In this document: positions 1 to 13,164 of the stretch, in pieces | Position numbering within the stretch: position 1 is the stretch's first letter | Layout of the letters: every line of letters starts with the position of its first letter | Origin: Auanema rhodensis | Lineage: Eukaryota; Nematoda; Chromadorea; Rhabditida; Rhabditidae | Reading direction: 5' to 3' | Length of the DNA stretch: 64,000 nucleotides | Assembly (NCBI GenBank): GCA_964057225.1 | Contig: OZ059894.1 | Span: 12,534,131 to 12,598,130 of the forward strand | Notes under the pieces: model-generated | The model's input: the letters and a program-made list of their open reading frames with translations, nothing else | What the model was told of the DNA's origin: nothing | The model's database searches: none | Program-made: the position numbers and the translations under genes

Positions 1-959
1 ATTGATCATCATTAAACGAAACGTTTGTATATATGAATGAACTCAACAATTATTTTACCAATATGCCAATACAACAACATTTTTTTCAATGTGAGACAAA
101 TTGAAGCCTAATTTGATGAAAACTTTAGAACAGTTGCAGTGACTTACACATGAAAACACATGCCAAACCGTTTTTTCTATCTCACATTATAACAAGTAAC
201 TGAACAACATAAGCTCGTCGAGGTTAAACAAGATTGATCATCATTTAACGAAACGTTTAAATATATGAATGAACTCAATAATTATTTTACCAATATGCCA
301 ATGCAACAACTTTTTCTAATGTGAGACAAATTGAAGCCTAATTTGATGAAAACTTCAGAACAGTTGCAGTGACTCACACATGAAAACACATGCCAAACCG
401 TTTTTTTTATCTCACAGTATAACAAGTAACTGAACAACATAAGCACGTCAAGGTTAAACAAGATTGATCATAATTTAACGAAACGTCTAAATATATGAAT
501 GAACTTAACTATTATCTCACCAATATGCCAATAGAACAACTTTTTTGAATGTGAGACAGATTGCAGCATAATTTGATGAGAACTTTAGAACAGTTGCAGT
601 GACCCACACATGAAAACACATGCCAAATCGTTTTTTCTATCTCACATTATAACAAGTAACTGAACAACATAAGCTCGTCGAGGTTAAACAAGATTGATCA
701 TCATTTAACGAAACGTTTAAATATATGAATGAACTCAACAATTATTTTACCAATATGCCAATACAACAACATTTTTTTTAATGTGAGACAAATTGAAGCC
801 TAAGTTGATAAGAACTTTGGAACAGTTGCAGTGACCCACACATGAAAACACATGCCAAACCGTTTTTTCTATCTCACATTATAACAAGTAACTGAACAAC
901 ATAAGCACATCGAGGTTAAACGAGATTGACCATCATTAAACGAAACGTTTGTATATATG

Positions 960-2400
960 AATGAACTCAACAATTATTTTACCAATATGCCAATACAACA
1001 ACATTTTTTTTAATGTGAGACAAATTGAAGCCTAATTTGATGAAAACTTTAGAACAGTTGCAGTGACTCACACATGGAAACACATGCCAAACCGTTTTTT
1101 CTATCTCACAGTATAACAAGTAACTGAACAACATAAGCTCGTCGAGGTTAAACAAGATTGATCATCATTTAACGAAACGTTTAAATATATGAATGAACTC
1201 AATAATTATTTTACCAATATGCCAATGCAACAACTTTTTCTAATGTGAGACAAATTGAAGCCTAATTTGATGAAAACTTCAGAACAGTTGCAGTGACCCA
1301 CACATGAAAACACATGCCAAACCGTTTTTTCTATCTCACATTATAACAAGTAACTGAACAACATAAGCACATCGAGGTTAAACGAGATTGATCATCATTT
1401 AACGAAACGTTTAAATATATGAATGAACTCAACAATTATTTTACCAATATGCCAATGCAACAACTTTTTCTAATGTGAGACAAATTGAAGCCTAAGTTGA
1501 TGAGAACTTTGGAACAGTTGCAGTGACCCACACATGAAAACACATGCCAAACCGTTTTTTCTATCTCACATTATAACAAGTAACTGAACAACATAAGCAC
1601 ATCGAGGTTAAACGAGATTGATCATCATTAAACGAAACGTTTGTATATATGAATGAACTCAACAATTATTTTACCAATATGCCAATACAACAACATTTTT
1701 TTCAATGTGAGACAAATTGAAGCCTAATTTGATGAAAACTTTAGAACAGTTGCAGTGACTCACACATGGAAACACATGCCAAACCGTTTTTTCTATCTCA
1801 CAGTATAACAAGTAACTGAACAACATGAGCTCGTCGAGGTTAAACAAGATTGATCATCATTTAACGAAACGTTTAAATATATGAATGAACTTAACAATTA
1901 TTTTACCAATATGCCAATGCAACAACTTTTTCTAATGTGAGACAAATTGAAGCCTAATTTGATGAAAACTTTAGAACAGTTGCAGTGACTCACACATGGA
2001 AACACATGCCAAACCGTTTTTTCTATCTCACAGTATAACAAGTAACTGAACAACATAAGCTCGTCGAGGTGAAACAAGATTGATCATCATTTAACGAAAC
2101 GTTTAAATATATGAATGAACTCAACAATTATTTTACCAATATGCCAATACAACAACATTTTTTTTAATGTGAGACAAATTGAAGCCTAATTTGATGAAAA
2201 CTTTAGAACAGTTGCAGTGACTCACACATGGAAACACATGCCAAACCATTTTTTCTATCTCACAGTATAACAAGTAACTGAACAACATAAGCTCGTCGAG
2301 GTTAAACAAGATTGATCATCATTTAACGAAACGTTTAAATATATGAATGAACTCAATAATTATTTTACCAATATGCCAATGCAACAACTTTTTCTAATGT
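960..2400 (+). repeat. Satellite A duplicated block, 30-monomer shift
   Basis: This 1.44-kb stretch recurs at about 7,878-9,318, a shift of 6,918 bp or 30 monomers. Rare variants agree at the same offset: acatgagctcg at 1,823 and 8,741, and tcgtcgaggtgaaac at 2,061 and 8,979. The match is lost near 2,400, where this copy reads cctaagttgatgag and the partner reads cctaatttgatgaa. Confidence 0.8.
1387..1616 (+). repeat. Representative satellite A monomer (230 bp)
   Basis: This is a typical monomer, taken from one attgatcatc to the next; the start point is arbitrary. In order it holds TGATCA, the palindrome AAACGTTT, an AT-rich stretch, the variable segment around ccaatgcaacaac, the motif tgtgagacaaattgaag, then the conserved section gaacagttgcagtgac, the close direct repeat ACACATG (twice, 9 bp apart), ccaaaccg followed by T6, tctcacattataacaag and a variable end around aagcacatcgagg. 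The recurring variable positions are aagcacatcg, aagctcgtcg or aagcacgtcaag, gaggttaaac or gaggtttaac, and catgaaaac or catggaaac. Confidence 0.9.
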
Positions 2401-3899
2401 GAGACAAATTGAAGCCTAAGTTGATGAGAACTTTGGAACAGTTGCAGTGACTTACACATGAAAACACATGCCAAACCGTTTTTTCTATCTCACATTATAA
2501 CAAGTAACTGAACAACATAAGCTCGTCGAGGTTAAACAAGATTGATCATCATTTAACGAAACGTTTAAATATATGAATGAACTCAACAATTATTTTACCA
2601 ATATGCCAATACAACAACATTTTTTTTAATGTGAGACAAATTGAAGCCTAATTTGATGAAAACTTTAGAACAGTTGCAGTGACTCACACATGGAAACACA
2701 TGCCAAACCGTTTTTTCTATCTCACAGTATAACAAGTAACTGAACAACATAAGCTCGTCGAGGTTAAACAAGATTGATCATCATTTAACGAAACGTTTAA
2801 ATATATGAATGAACTTAACAATTATTTTACCAATATGCCAATGCAACAACTTTTTCTAATGTGAGACAAATTGAAGCCTAAGTTGATAAGAACTTTGGAA
2901 CAGTTGCAGTGACCCACACATGAAAACACATGCCAAACCGTTTTTTCTATCTCACATTATAACAAGTAACTGAACAACATAAGCACATCGAGGTTAAACG
3001 AGATTGATCATCATTAAACGAAACGTTTGTATATATGAATGAACTCAACAATTATTTTACCAATATGCCAATACAACAACATTTTTTTTAATGTGAGACA
3101 AATTGAAGCCTAATTTGATGAAAACTTTAGAACAGTTGCAGTGACTCACACATGGAAACACATGCCAAACCGTTTTTTCTATCTCACAGTATAACAAGTA
3201 ACTGAACAACATAAGCTCGTCGAGGTTAAACAAGATTGATCATCATTTAACGAAACGTTTAAATATATGAATGAACTCAATAATTATTTTACCAATATGC
3301 CAATGCAACAACTTTTTCTAATGTGAGACAAATTGAAGCCTAATTTGATGAAAACTTCAGAACAGTTGCAGTGACCCACACATGAAAACACATGCCAAAC
3401 CGTTTTTTCTATCTCACATTATAACAAGTAACTGAACAACATAAGCACATCGAGGTTAAACGAGATTGATCATCATTTAACGAAACGTTTAAATATATGA
3501 ATGAACTCAACAATTATTTTACCAATATGCCAATGCAACAACTTTTTCTAATGTGAGACAAATTGAAGCCTAAGTTGATGAGAACTTTGGAACAGTTGCA
3601 GTGACCCACACATGAAAACACATGCCAAACCGTTTTTTCTATCTCACATTATAACAAGTAACTGAACAACATAAGCACATCGAGGTTAAACGAGATTGAT
3701 CATCATTAAACGAAACGTTTGTATATATGAATGAACTCAACAATTATTTTACCAATATGCCAATACAACAACATTTTTTTCAATGTGAGACAAATTGAAG
3801 CCTAATTTGATGAAAACTTTAGAACAGTTGCAGTGACTCACACATGGAAACACATGCCAAACCGTTTTTTCTATCTCACAGTATAACAAGTAACTGAAC

Positions 3900-6650
3900 A
3901 ACATAAGCTCGTCGAGGTGAAACAAGATTGATCATCATTTAACGAAACGTTTAAATATATGAATGAACTCAACAATTATTTTACCAATATGCCAATACAA
4001 CAACATTTTTTTTAATGTGAGACAAATTGAAGCCTAATTTGATGAAAACTTTAGAACAGTTGCAGTGACTCACACATGGAAACACATGCCAAACCGTTTT
4101 TTCTATCTCACAGTATAACAAGTAACTGAACAACATAAGCTCGTCGAGGTTAAACAAGATTGATCATCATTTAACGAAACGTTTAAATATATGAATGAAC
4201 TCAATAATTATTTTACCAATATGCCAGTGCAACAACTTTTTCTAATGTGAGACAAATTGAAGCCTAATTTGATGAAAACTTCAGAACAGTTGCAGTGACC
4301 CACACATGAAAACACATGCCAAACCGTTTTTTCTATCTCACATTATAACAAGTAACTGAACAACATAAGCACATCGAGGTTAAACGAGATTGATCATCAT
4401 TTAACGAACGTTTAAATATATGAATGAACTCAACAATTATTTTACCAATATGCCAATGCAACAACTTTTTCTAATGTGAGACAAATTGAAGCCTAAGTTG
4501 ATGAGAACTTTGGAACAGTTGCAGTGACCCACACATGAAAACACATGCCAAACCGTTTTTTCTATCTCACATTATAACAAGTAACTGAACAACATAAGCA
4601 CATCGAGGTTAAACGAGATTGATCATCATTAAACGGAACGTTTGTATATATGAATGAACTCAACAATTATTTTACCAATATGCCAATACAACAACATTTT
4701 TTTCAATGTGAGACAAATTGAAGCCTAATTTGATGAAAACTTTAGAACAGTTGCAGTGACTCACACATGGAAACACATGCCAAACCGTTTTTTCTATCTC
4801 ACAGTATAACAAGTAACTGAACAACATAAGCTCGTCGAGGTTAAACAAGATTGATCATCATTTAACGAAACGTTTAAATATATGAATGAACTTAACAATT
4901 ATTTTACCAATATGCCAATGCAACAACTTTTTCTAATGTGAGACAAATTGAAGCCTAAGTTGATGAGAACTTTGGAACAGTTGCAGTGACTCACACATGA
5001 AAACACATGCCAAATCGTTTTTTCTATCTCACATTATAACAAGTAACTTAACAACATAAGCACATCGAGGTTAAACGAGATTGATCATCATTTAACGAAA
5101 CGTTTAAATATATGAATGAACTCAACAATTATTTTACCAATATGCCAATGCAACAACTTTTTCTAATGTGAGACAAATTGAAGCCTAAGTTGATGAGAAC
5201 TTTGGAACAGTTGCAGTGACCCACACATGAAAACACATGCCAAACCATTTTTCTATCTCACAGTATAACAAGTAACTGAACAACATAAGCTCGTCGAGGT
5301 TAAACAAGATTGATCATCATTTAACGAAACGTTTAAATATATGAATGAACTTAACAATTATTTTACCAATATGCCAATGCAACAACTTTTTTTAATGTGA
5401 GACAAATTGAAGCCTAAGTTGATGAGAACTTTGGAACAGTTGCAGTGACTCACACATGAAAACACATGCCAAATCGTTTTTTCTATCTCACATTATAACA
5501 AGTAACTTAACAACATAAGCACATCGAGGTTAAACGAGATTGATCATCATTTAACGAAACGTTTAAATATATGAATGAACTCAACAATTATTTTACCAAT
5601 ATGCCAATGCAACAACTTTTTCTAATGTGAGACAAATTGAAGCCTAAGTTGATGAGAACTTTGGAACAGTTGCAGTGACCCACACATGAAAACACATGCC
5701 AAACCGTTTTTTCTATCTCACAGTATAACAAGTAACTGAACAACATAAGCACGTCAAGGTTAAACAAGATTGATCATAATTTAACGAAACGTTTAAATAT
5801 ATGAATGAACTTAACTATTATCTCACCAATATGCCAATACAACAACTTTTTTCAATGTGAGACGAATTGCAGCATAATTTGATGAGAACTTTGGAACAGT
5901 TGCAGTGACCCACACATGAAAACACATGCCAAACCGTTTTTTCTATCTCACATTATAACAAGTAACTGAACAACATAAGCACATCAAGGTTTAACAAGAT
6001 TGATCATCATTCAACGAAACGTTTGTATATATGAATGAATTTAACATTTATTTTACCAATAACCCAATGCAACTATCTTCTCTCATGTGAGACAAATTGA
6101 AGCCTAAGTTGATAAGAACTTTGGAACAGTTGCAGTGACCCACACATGAAAACACATGCCAAATCGTTTTTTCTATCTCACATTATAACAAGTAACTGAA
6201 CAACATAAGCCCATCGAGGTTTAACAAGATTGATCATCATTCAACGAAACGTTTAAATATATAAATGAACTCAATAATTATTTTACCAATATGCCAATGC
6301 AACAACTTTTTCTAATGTGAGACAAATTGAAGCCTAAGTTGATGAGAACTTTGGAACAGTTGCAGTGACTTACACATGAAAACACATGCCAAACCGTTTT
6401 TTCTATCTCACATTATAACAAGTAACTGAACAACATAAGCTCGTCGAGGTTAAACAAGATTGATCATCATTTAACGAAACGTTTAAATATATGAATGAAC
6501 TCAACAATTATTTTACCAATATGCCAATACAACAACATTTTTTTTAATGTGAGACAAATTGAAGCCTAATTTGATGAAAACTTTGAAACAGTTGCAGTGA
6601 CTCACACATGAAAACACATGCCAAACCGTTTTTTCTATCTCACAGTATAA
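3900..6650 (+). repeat. Satellite A 22-monomer unit, copy 1
   Basis: This 2.75-kb stretch is nearly identical to 8,970-11,721, at a shift of 5,070-5,071 bp (22 monomers). Linked rare variants confirm it: atgccagtgc at 4,222 and 9,292, the deletion variant ttaacgaacg near 4,400 and 9,470, aaacggaacg near 4,631 and 9,701, aagtaacttaac near 5,040 and 10,110, and cccatcgagg at 6,210 and 11,281. The shift changes by one base at about 5,248, where this copy reads ccattttt in place of ccg plus T6. Confidence 0.87.
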
Positions 6651-6659
6651 CAAGTAACT

Positions 6660-7870
6660 GAACAACATAAGCTCGTCGAGGTTAAACAAGATTGATCATC
6701 ATTTAACGAAACGTTTAAATATATGAATGAACTTAACTATTATCTCACCAATATGCCAATAGAACAACTTTCTTTAATGTGAGACAGATTGCAGCATAAT
6801 TTGATGAGAACTTTAGAACAGTTGCAGTGACTCACACATGAAAACACATGCCAAACCGTTTTTTCTATCTCACAGTATAACAAGTAACTGAACAACATAA
6901 GCTCGTCGAGGTTAAACAAGATTGATCATCATTTAACGAAACGTTTAAATATATGAATGAACTTAACAATTATTTTACCAATATGCCAATGCAACAACTT
7001 TTTCTAATGTGAGACAAATTGAAGCCTAAGTTGATGAGAACTTTGGAACAGTTGCAGTGACTCACACATGAAAACACATGCCAAACCGTTTTTTCTATCT
7101 CACATTATAACAAGTAACTGAACAACATAAGCACATCGAGGTTAAACGAGATTGATCATCATTTAACGAAACGTTTAAATATATGAATGAACTCAACAAT
7201 TATTTTACCAATATGCCAATGCAACAACTTTTTCTAATGTGAGACAAATTGAAGCCTATGTTGATGAGAACTTTGGAACAGTTGCAGTGACCCACACATG
7301 AAAACACATGCCAAACCGTTTTTTCTATCTCACAGTATAACAAGTAACTGAACAACATAAGCACGTGAAGGTTAAACAAGATTGATCATAATTTAACGAA
7401 ACGTTTAAATATATGAATGAACTTAACTATTATTTCACCAATATGCCAATACAACAACTTTTTTCAATGTGAGACGAATTGCAGCATAATTTGATGAGAA
7501 CTTTGGAACAGTTGCAGTGACCCACACATGAAAACACATGCCAAACCGTTTTTTCTATCTCACACTATAACAAGTAACTGAACAACATAAGCACATCAAG
7601 GTTTAACAAGATTGATCATCATTCAACGAAACGTTTGTATATATGAATGAACTGAACAATTATTTTACCAATATGCCAATGCAACAACTTTTTCTAATGT
7701 GAGACAAATTGCAGCATAATTTGATGAGAACTTTAGAACAGTTGCAGTGACTCACACATGAAAACACATGCCAAACCGTTTTTTCTATCTCACAGTATAA
7801 CAAGTAACTGAACAACATAAGCACGTCAAGGTTAAACAAGATTGATCATAATTTAACGAAACGTTTAAAA
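6660..7870 (+). repeat. Satellite A 1.2-kb block, copy 1 of 3
   Basis: This block starts with the variant tattatctcaccaatatgcc followed by agaacaactttctttaatg. It runs through aagcacgtgaag and ends in the insertion variant gtttaaaaatatatg. The same series is found at about 14,953-16,163 (shift 8,293 bp, 36 monomers) and 20,019-21,229 (shift 13,359 bp, 58 monomers). Its later part also recurs at about 12,190-13,171 (shift 5,301 bp, 23 monomers). Confidence 0.82.
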
Positions 7871-8969
7871 ATATATGAATGAACTCAACAATTATTTTAC
7901 CAATATGCCAATACAACAACATTTTTTTTAATGTGAGACAAATTGAAGCCTAATTTGATGAAAACTTTAGAACAGTTGCAGTGACTCACACATGGAAACA
8001 CATGCCAAACCGTTTTTTCTATCTCACAGTATAACAAGTAACTGAACAACATAAGCTCGTCGAGGTTAAACAAGATTGATCATCATTTAACGAAACGTTT
8101 AAATATATGAATGAACTCAATAATTATTTTACCAATATGCCAATGCAACAACTTTTTCTAATGTGAGACAAATTGAAGCCTAATTTGATGAAAACTTCAG
8201 AACAGTTGCAGTGACCCACACATGAAAACACATGCCAAACCGTTTTTTCTATCTCACATTATAACAAGTAACTGAACAACATAAGCACATCGAGGTTAAA
8301 CGAGATTGATCATCATTTAACGAAACGTTTAAATATATGAATGAACTCAACAATTATTTTACCAATATGCCAATGCAACAACTTTTTCTAATGTGAGACA
8401 AATTGAAGCCTAAGTTGATGAGAACTTTGGAACAGTTGCAGTGACCCACACATGAAAACACATGCCAAACCGTTTTTTCTATCTCACATTATAACAAGTA
8501 ACTGAACAACATAAGCACATCGAGGTTAAACGAGATTGATCATCATTAAACGAAACGTTTGTATATATGAATGAACTCAACAATTATTTTACCAATATGC
8601 CAATACAACAACATTTTTTTCAATGTGAGACAAATTGAAGCCTAATTTGATGAAAACTTTAGAACAGTTGCAGTGACTCACACATGGAAACACATGCCAA
8701 ACCGTTTTTTCTATCTCACAGTATAACAAGTAACTGAACAACATGAGCTCGTCGAGGTTAAACAAGATTGATCATCATTTAACGAAACGTTTAAATATAT
8801 GAATGAACTTAACAATTATTTTACCAATATGCCAATGCAACAACTTTTTCTAATGTGAGACAAATTGAAGCCTAATTTGATGAAAACTTTAGAACAGTTG
8901 CAGTGACTCACACATGGAAACACATGCCAAACCGTTTTTTCTATCTCACAGTATAACAAGTAACTGAAC

Positions 8970-11721
8970 AACATAAGCTCGTCGAGGTGAAACAAGATTG
9001 ATCATCATTTAACGAAACGTTTAAATATATGAATGAACTCAACAATTATTTTACCAATATGCCAATACAACAACATTTTTTTTAATGTGAGACAAATTGA
9101 AGCCTAATTTGATGAAAACTTTAGAACAGTTGCAGTGACTCACACATGGAAACACATGCCAAATTGTTTTTTCTATCTCACAGTATAACAAGTAACTGAA
9201 CAACATAAGCTCGTCGAGGTTAAACAAGATTGATCATCATTTAACGAAACGTTTAAATATATGAATGAACTCAATAATTATTTTACCAATATGCCAGTGC
9301 AACAACTTTTTCTAATGTGAGACAAATTGAAGCCTAATTTGATGAAAACTTCAGAACAGTTGCAGTGACCCACACATGAAAACACATGCCAAACCGTTTT
9401 TTCTATCTCACATTATAACAAGTAACTGAACAACATAAGCACATCGAGGTTAAACGAGATTGATCATCATTTAACGAACGTTTAAATATATGAATGAACT
9501 CAACAATTATTTTACCAATATGCCAATGCAACAACTTTTTCTAATGTGAGACAAATTGAAGCCTAAGTTGATGAGAACTTTGGAACAGTTGCAGTGACCC
9601 ACACATGAAAACACATGCCAAACCGTTTTTTCTATCTCACATTATAACAAGTAACTGAACAACATAAGCACATCGAGGTTAAACGAGATTGATCATCATT
9701 AAACGGAACGTTTGTATATATGAATGAACTCAACAATTATTTTACCAATATGCCAATACAACAACATTTTTTTCAATGTGAGACAAATTGAAGCCTAATT
9801 TGATGAAAACTTTAGAACAGTTGCAGTGACTCACACATGGAAACACATGCCAAACCGTTTTTTCTATCTCACAGTATAACAAGTAACTGAACAACATAAG
9901 CTCGTCGAGGTTAAACAAGATTGATCATCATTTAACGAAACGTTTAAATATATGAATGAACTTAACAATTATTTTACCAATATGCCAATGCAACAACTTT
10001 TTCTAATGTGAGACAAATTGAAGCCTAAGTTGATGAGAACTTTGGAACAGTTGCAGTGACTCACACATGAAAACACATGCCAAATCGTTTTTTCTATCTC
10101 ACATTATAACAAGTAACTTAACAACATAAGCACATCGAGGTTAAACGAGATTGATCATCATTTAACGAAACGTTTAAATATATGAATGAACTCAACAATT
10201 ATTTTACCAATATGCCAATGCAACAACTTTTTCTAATGTGAGACAAATTGAAGCCTAAGTTGATGAGAACTTTGGAACAGTTGCAGTGACCCACACATGA
10301 AAACACATGCCAAACCGTTTTTTCTATCTCACAGTATAACAAGTAACTGAACAACATAAGCTCGTCGAGGTTAAACAAGATTGATCATCATTTAACGAAA
10401 CGTTTAAATATATGAATGAACTTAACAATTATTTTACCAATATGCCAATGCAACAACTTTTTTTAATGTGAGACAAATTGAAGCCTAAGTTGATGAGAAC
10501 TTTGGAACAGTTGCAGTGACTCACACATGAAAACACATGCCAAATCGTTTTTTCTATCTCACATTATAACAAGTAACTTAACAACATAAGCACATCGAGG
10601 TTAAACGAGATTGATCATCATTTAACGAAACGTTTAAATATATGAATGAACTCAACAATTATTTTACCAATATGCCAATGCAACAACTTTTTCTAATGTG
10701 AGACAAATTGAAGCCTAAGTTGATGAGAACTTTGGAACAGTTGCAGTGACCCACACATGAAAACACATGCCAAACCGTTTTTTCTATCTCACAGTATAAC
10801 AAGTAACTGAACAACATAAGCACGTCAAGGTTAAACAAGATTGATCATAATTTAACGAAACGTTTAAATATATGAATGAACTTAACTATTATCTCACCAA
10901 TATGCCAATACAACAACTTTTTTCAATGTGAGACGAATTGCAGCATAATTTGATGAGAACTTTGGAACAGTTGCAGTGACCCACACATGAAAACACATGC
11001 CAAACCGTTTTTTCTATCTCACATTATAACAAGTAACTGAACAACATAAGCACATCAAGGTTTAACAAGATTGATCATCATTCAACGAAACGTTTGTATA
11101 TATGAATGAATTTAACATTTATTTTACCAATAACCCAATGCAACTATCTTCTCTCATGTGAGACAAATTGAAGCCTAAGTTGATAAGAACTTTGGAACAG
11201 TTGCAGTGACCCACACATGAAAACACATGCCAAATCGTTTTTTCTATCTCACATTATAACAAGTAACTGAACAACATAAGCCCATCGAGGTTTAACAAGA
11301 TTGATCATCATTCAACGAAACGTTTAAATATATAAATGAACTCAATAATTATTTTACCAATATGCCAATGCAACAACTTTTTCTAATGTGAGACAAATTG
11401 AAGCCTAAGTTGATGAGAACTTTGGAACAGTTGCAGTGACTTACACATGAAAACACATGCCAAACCGTTTTTTCTATCTCACATTATAACAAGTAACTGA
11501 ACAACATAAGCTCGTCGAGGTTAAACAAGATTGATCATCATTTAACGAAACGTTTAAATATATGAATGAACTCAACAATTATTTTACCAATATGCCAATA
11601 CAACAACATTTTTTTTAATATGAGACAAATTGAAGCCTAATTTGATGAAAACTTTGAAACAGTTGCAGTGACTCACACATGAAAACACATGCCAAACCGT
11701 TTTTTCTATCTCACAGTATAA
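8970..11721 (+). repeat. Satellite A 22-monomer unit, copy 2
   Basis: This is the partner of 3,900-6,650. It differs only at scattered single bases, for example aaattg for aaaccg near 9,162 and aatatgag for aatgtgag near 11,620. The block from about 8,041 to 8,730 instead matches 3,201-3,890 at a shift of 4,840 bp (21 monomers), so one extra monomer lies in this copy just before 8,970. That is the pattern expected of unequal exchange between arrays. Confidence 0.85.
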
Positions 11722-13164
11722 CAAGTAACTGAACAACATAAGCTCGTCGAGGTTAAACAAGATTGATCATCATTTAACGAAACGTTTAAATATATGAATG
11801 AACTTAACAATTATTTTACCAATATGCCAATGCAACAACTTTTTCTAATGTGAGACAAATTGAAGCCTATGTTGATGAGAACTTTGGAACAGTTGCAGTG
11901 ACCCACACATGAAAACACATGCCAAACCGTTTTTTCTATCTCACATTATAACAAGTAACTGAACAACATAAGCACATCGAGGTTAAACGAGATTGATCAT
12001 CATTTAACGAAACGTTTAAATATATGAATGAACTCAACAATTATTTTACCAATATGCCAATGCAACAACTTTTTCTAATGTGAGACAAATTGAAGCCTAA
12101 GTTGATGAGAACTTTGGAACAGTTGCAGTGACTCACACATGAAAACACATGCCAAACCGTTTTTTCTATCTCACAGTATAACAAGTAACTGAACAACATA
12201 AGCTCGTCGAGGTTAAACAAGATTGATCATCATTTAACGAAACGTTTAAATATATGAATGAACTTAACAATTATTTTACCAATATGCCAATGCAACAACT
12301 TTTTCTAATGTGAGACAAATTGAAGCCTAAGTTGATGAGAACTTTGGAACAGTTGCAGTGACTCACACATGAAAACACATGCCAAACCGTTTTTTCTATC
12401 TCACATTATAACAAGTAACTGAACAACATAAGCACATCGAGGTTAAACGAGATTGATCATCATTTAACGAAACGTTTAAATATATGAATGAACTCAACAA
12501 TTATTTTACCAATATGCCAATGCAACAACTTTTTCTAATGTGAGACAAATTGAAGCCTATGTTGATGAGAACTTTGGAACAGTTGCAGTGACCCACACAT
12601 GAAAACACATGCCAAACCGTTTTTTCTATCTCACAGTATAACAAGTAACTGAACAACATAAGCACGTGAAGGTTAAACAAGATTGATCATAATTTAACGA
12701 AACGTTTAAATATATGAATGAACTTAACTATTATTTCACCAATATGCCAATACAACAACTTTTTTCAATGTGAGACGAATTGCAGCATAATTTGATGAGA
12801 ACTTTGGAACAGTTGCAGTGACCCACACATGAAAACACATGCCAAACCGTTTTTTCTATCTCACACTATAACAAGTAACTGAACAACATAAGCACATCAA
12901 GGTTTAACAAGATTGATCATCATTCAACGAAACGTTTGTATATATGAATGAACTGAACAATTATTTTACCAATATGCCAATGCAACAACTTTTTCTAATG
13001 TGAGACAAATTGCAGCATAATTTGATGAGAACTTTAGAACAGTTGCAGTGACTCACACATGAAAACACATGCCAAACCGTTTTTTCTATCTCACAGTATA
13101 ACAAGTAACTGAACAACATAAGCACGTCAAGGTTAAACAAGATTGATCATAATTTAACGAAACG

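Noticed and set aside
1387-1616. CENP-B box
   Set aside because: The reverse complement contains TTTCGTTAAATG, which matches the first half (TTCG) of the known box core, but the CGGG half is missing. No monomer I looked at has the complete core.
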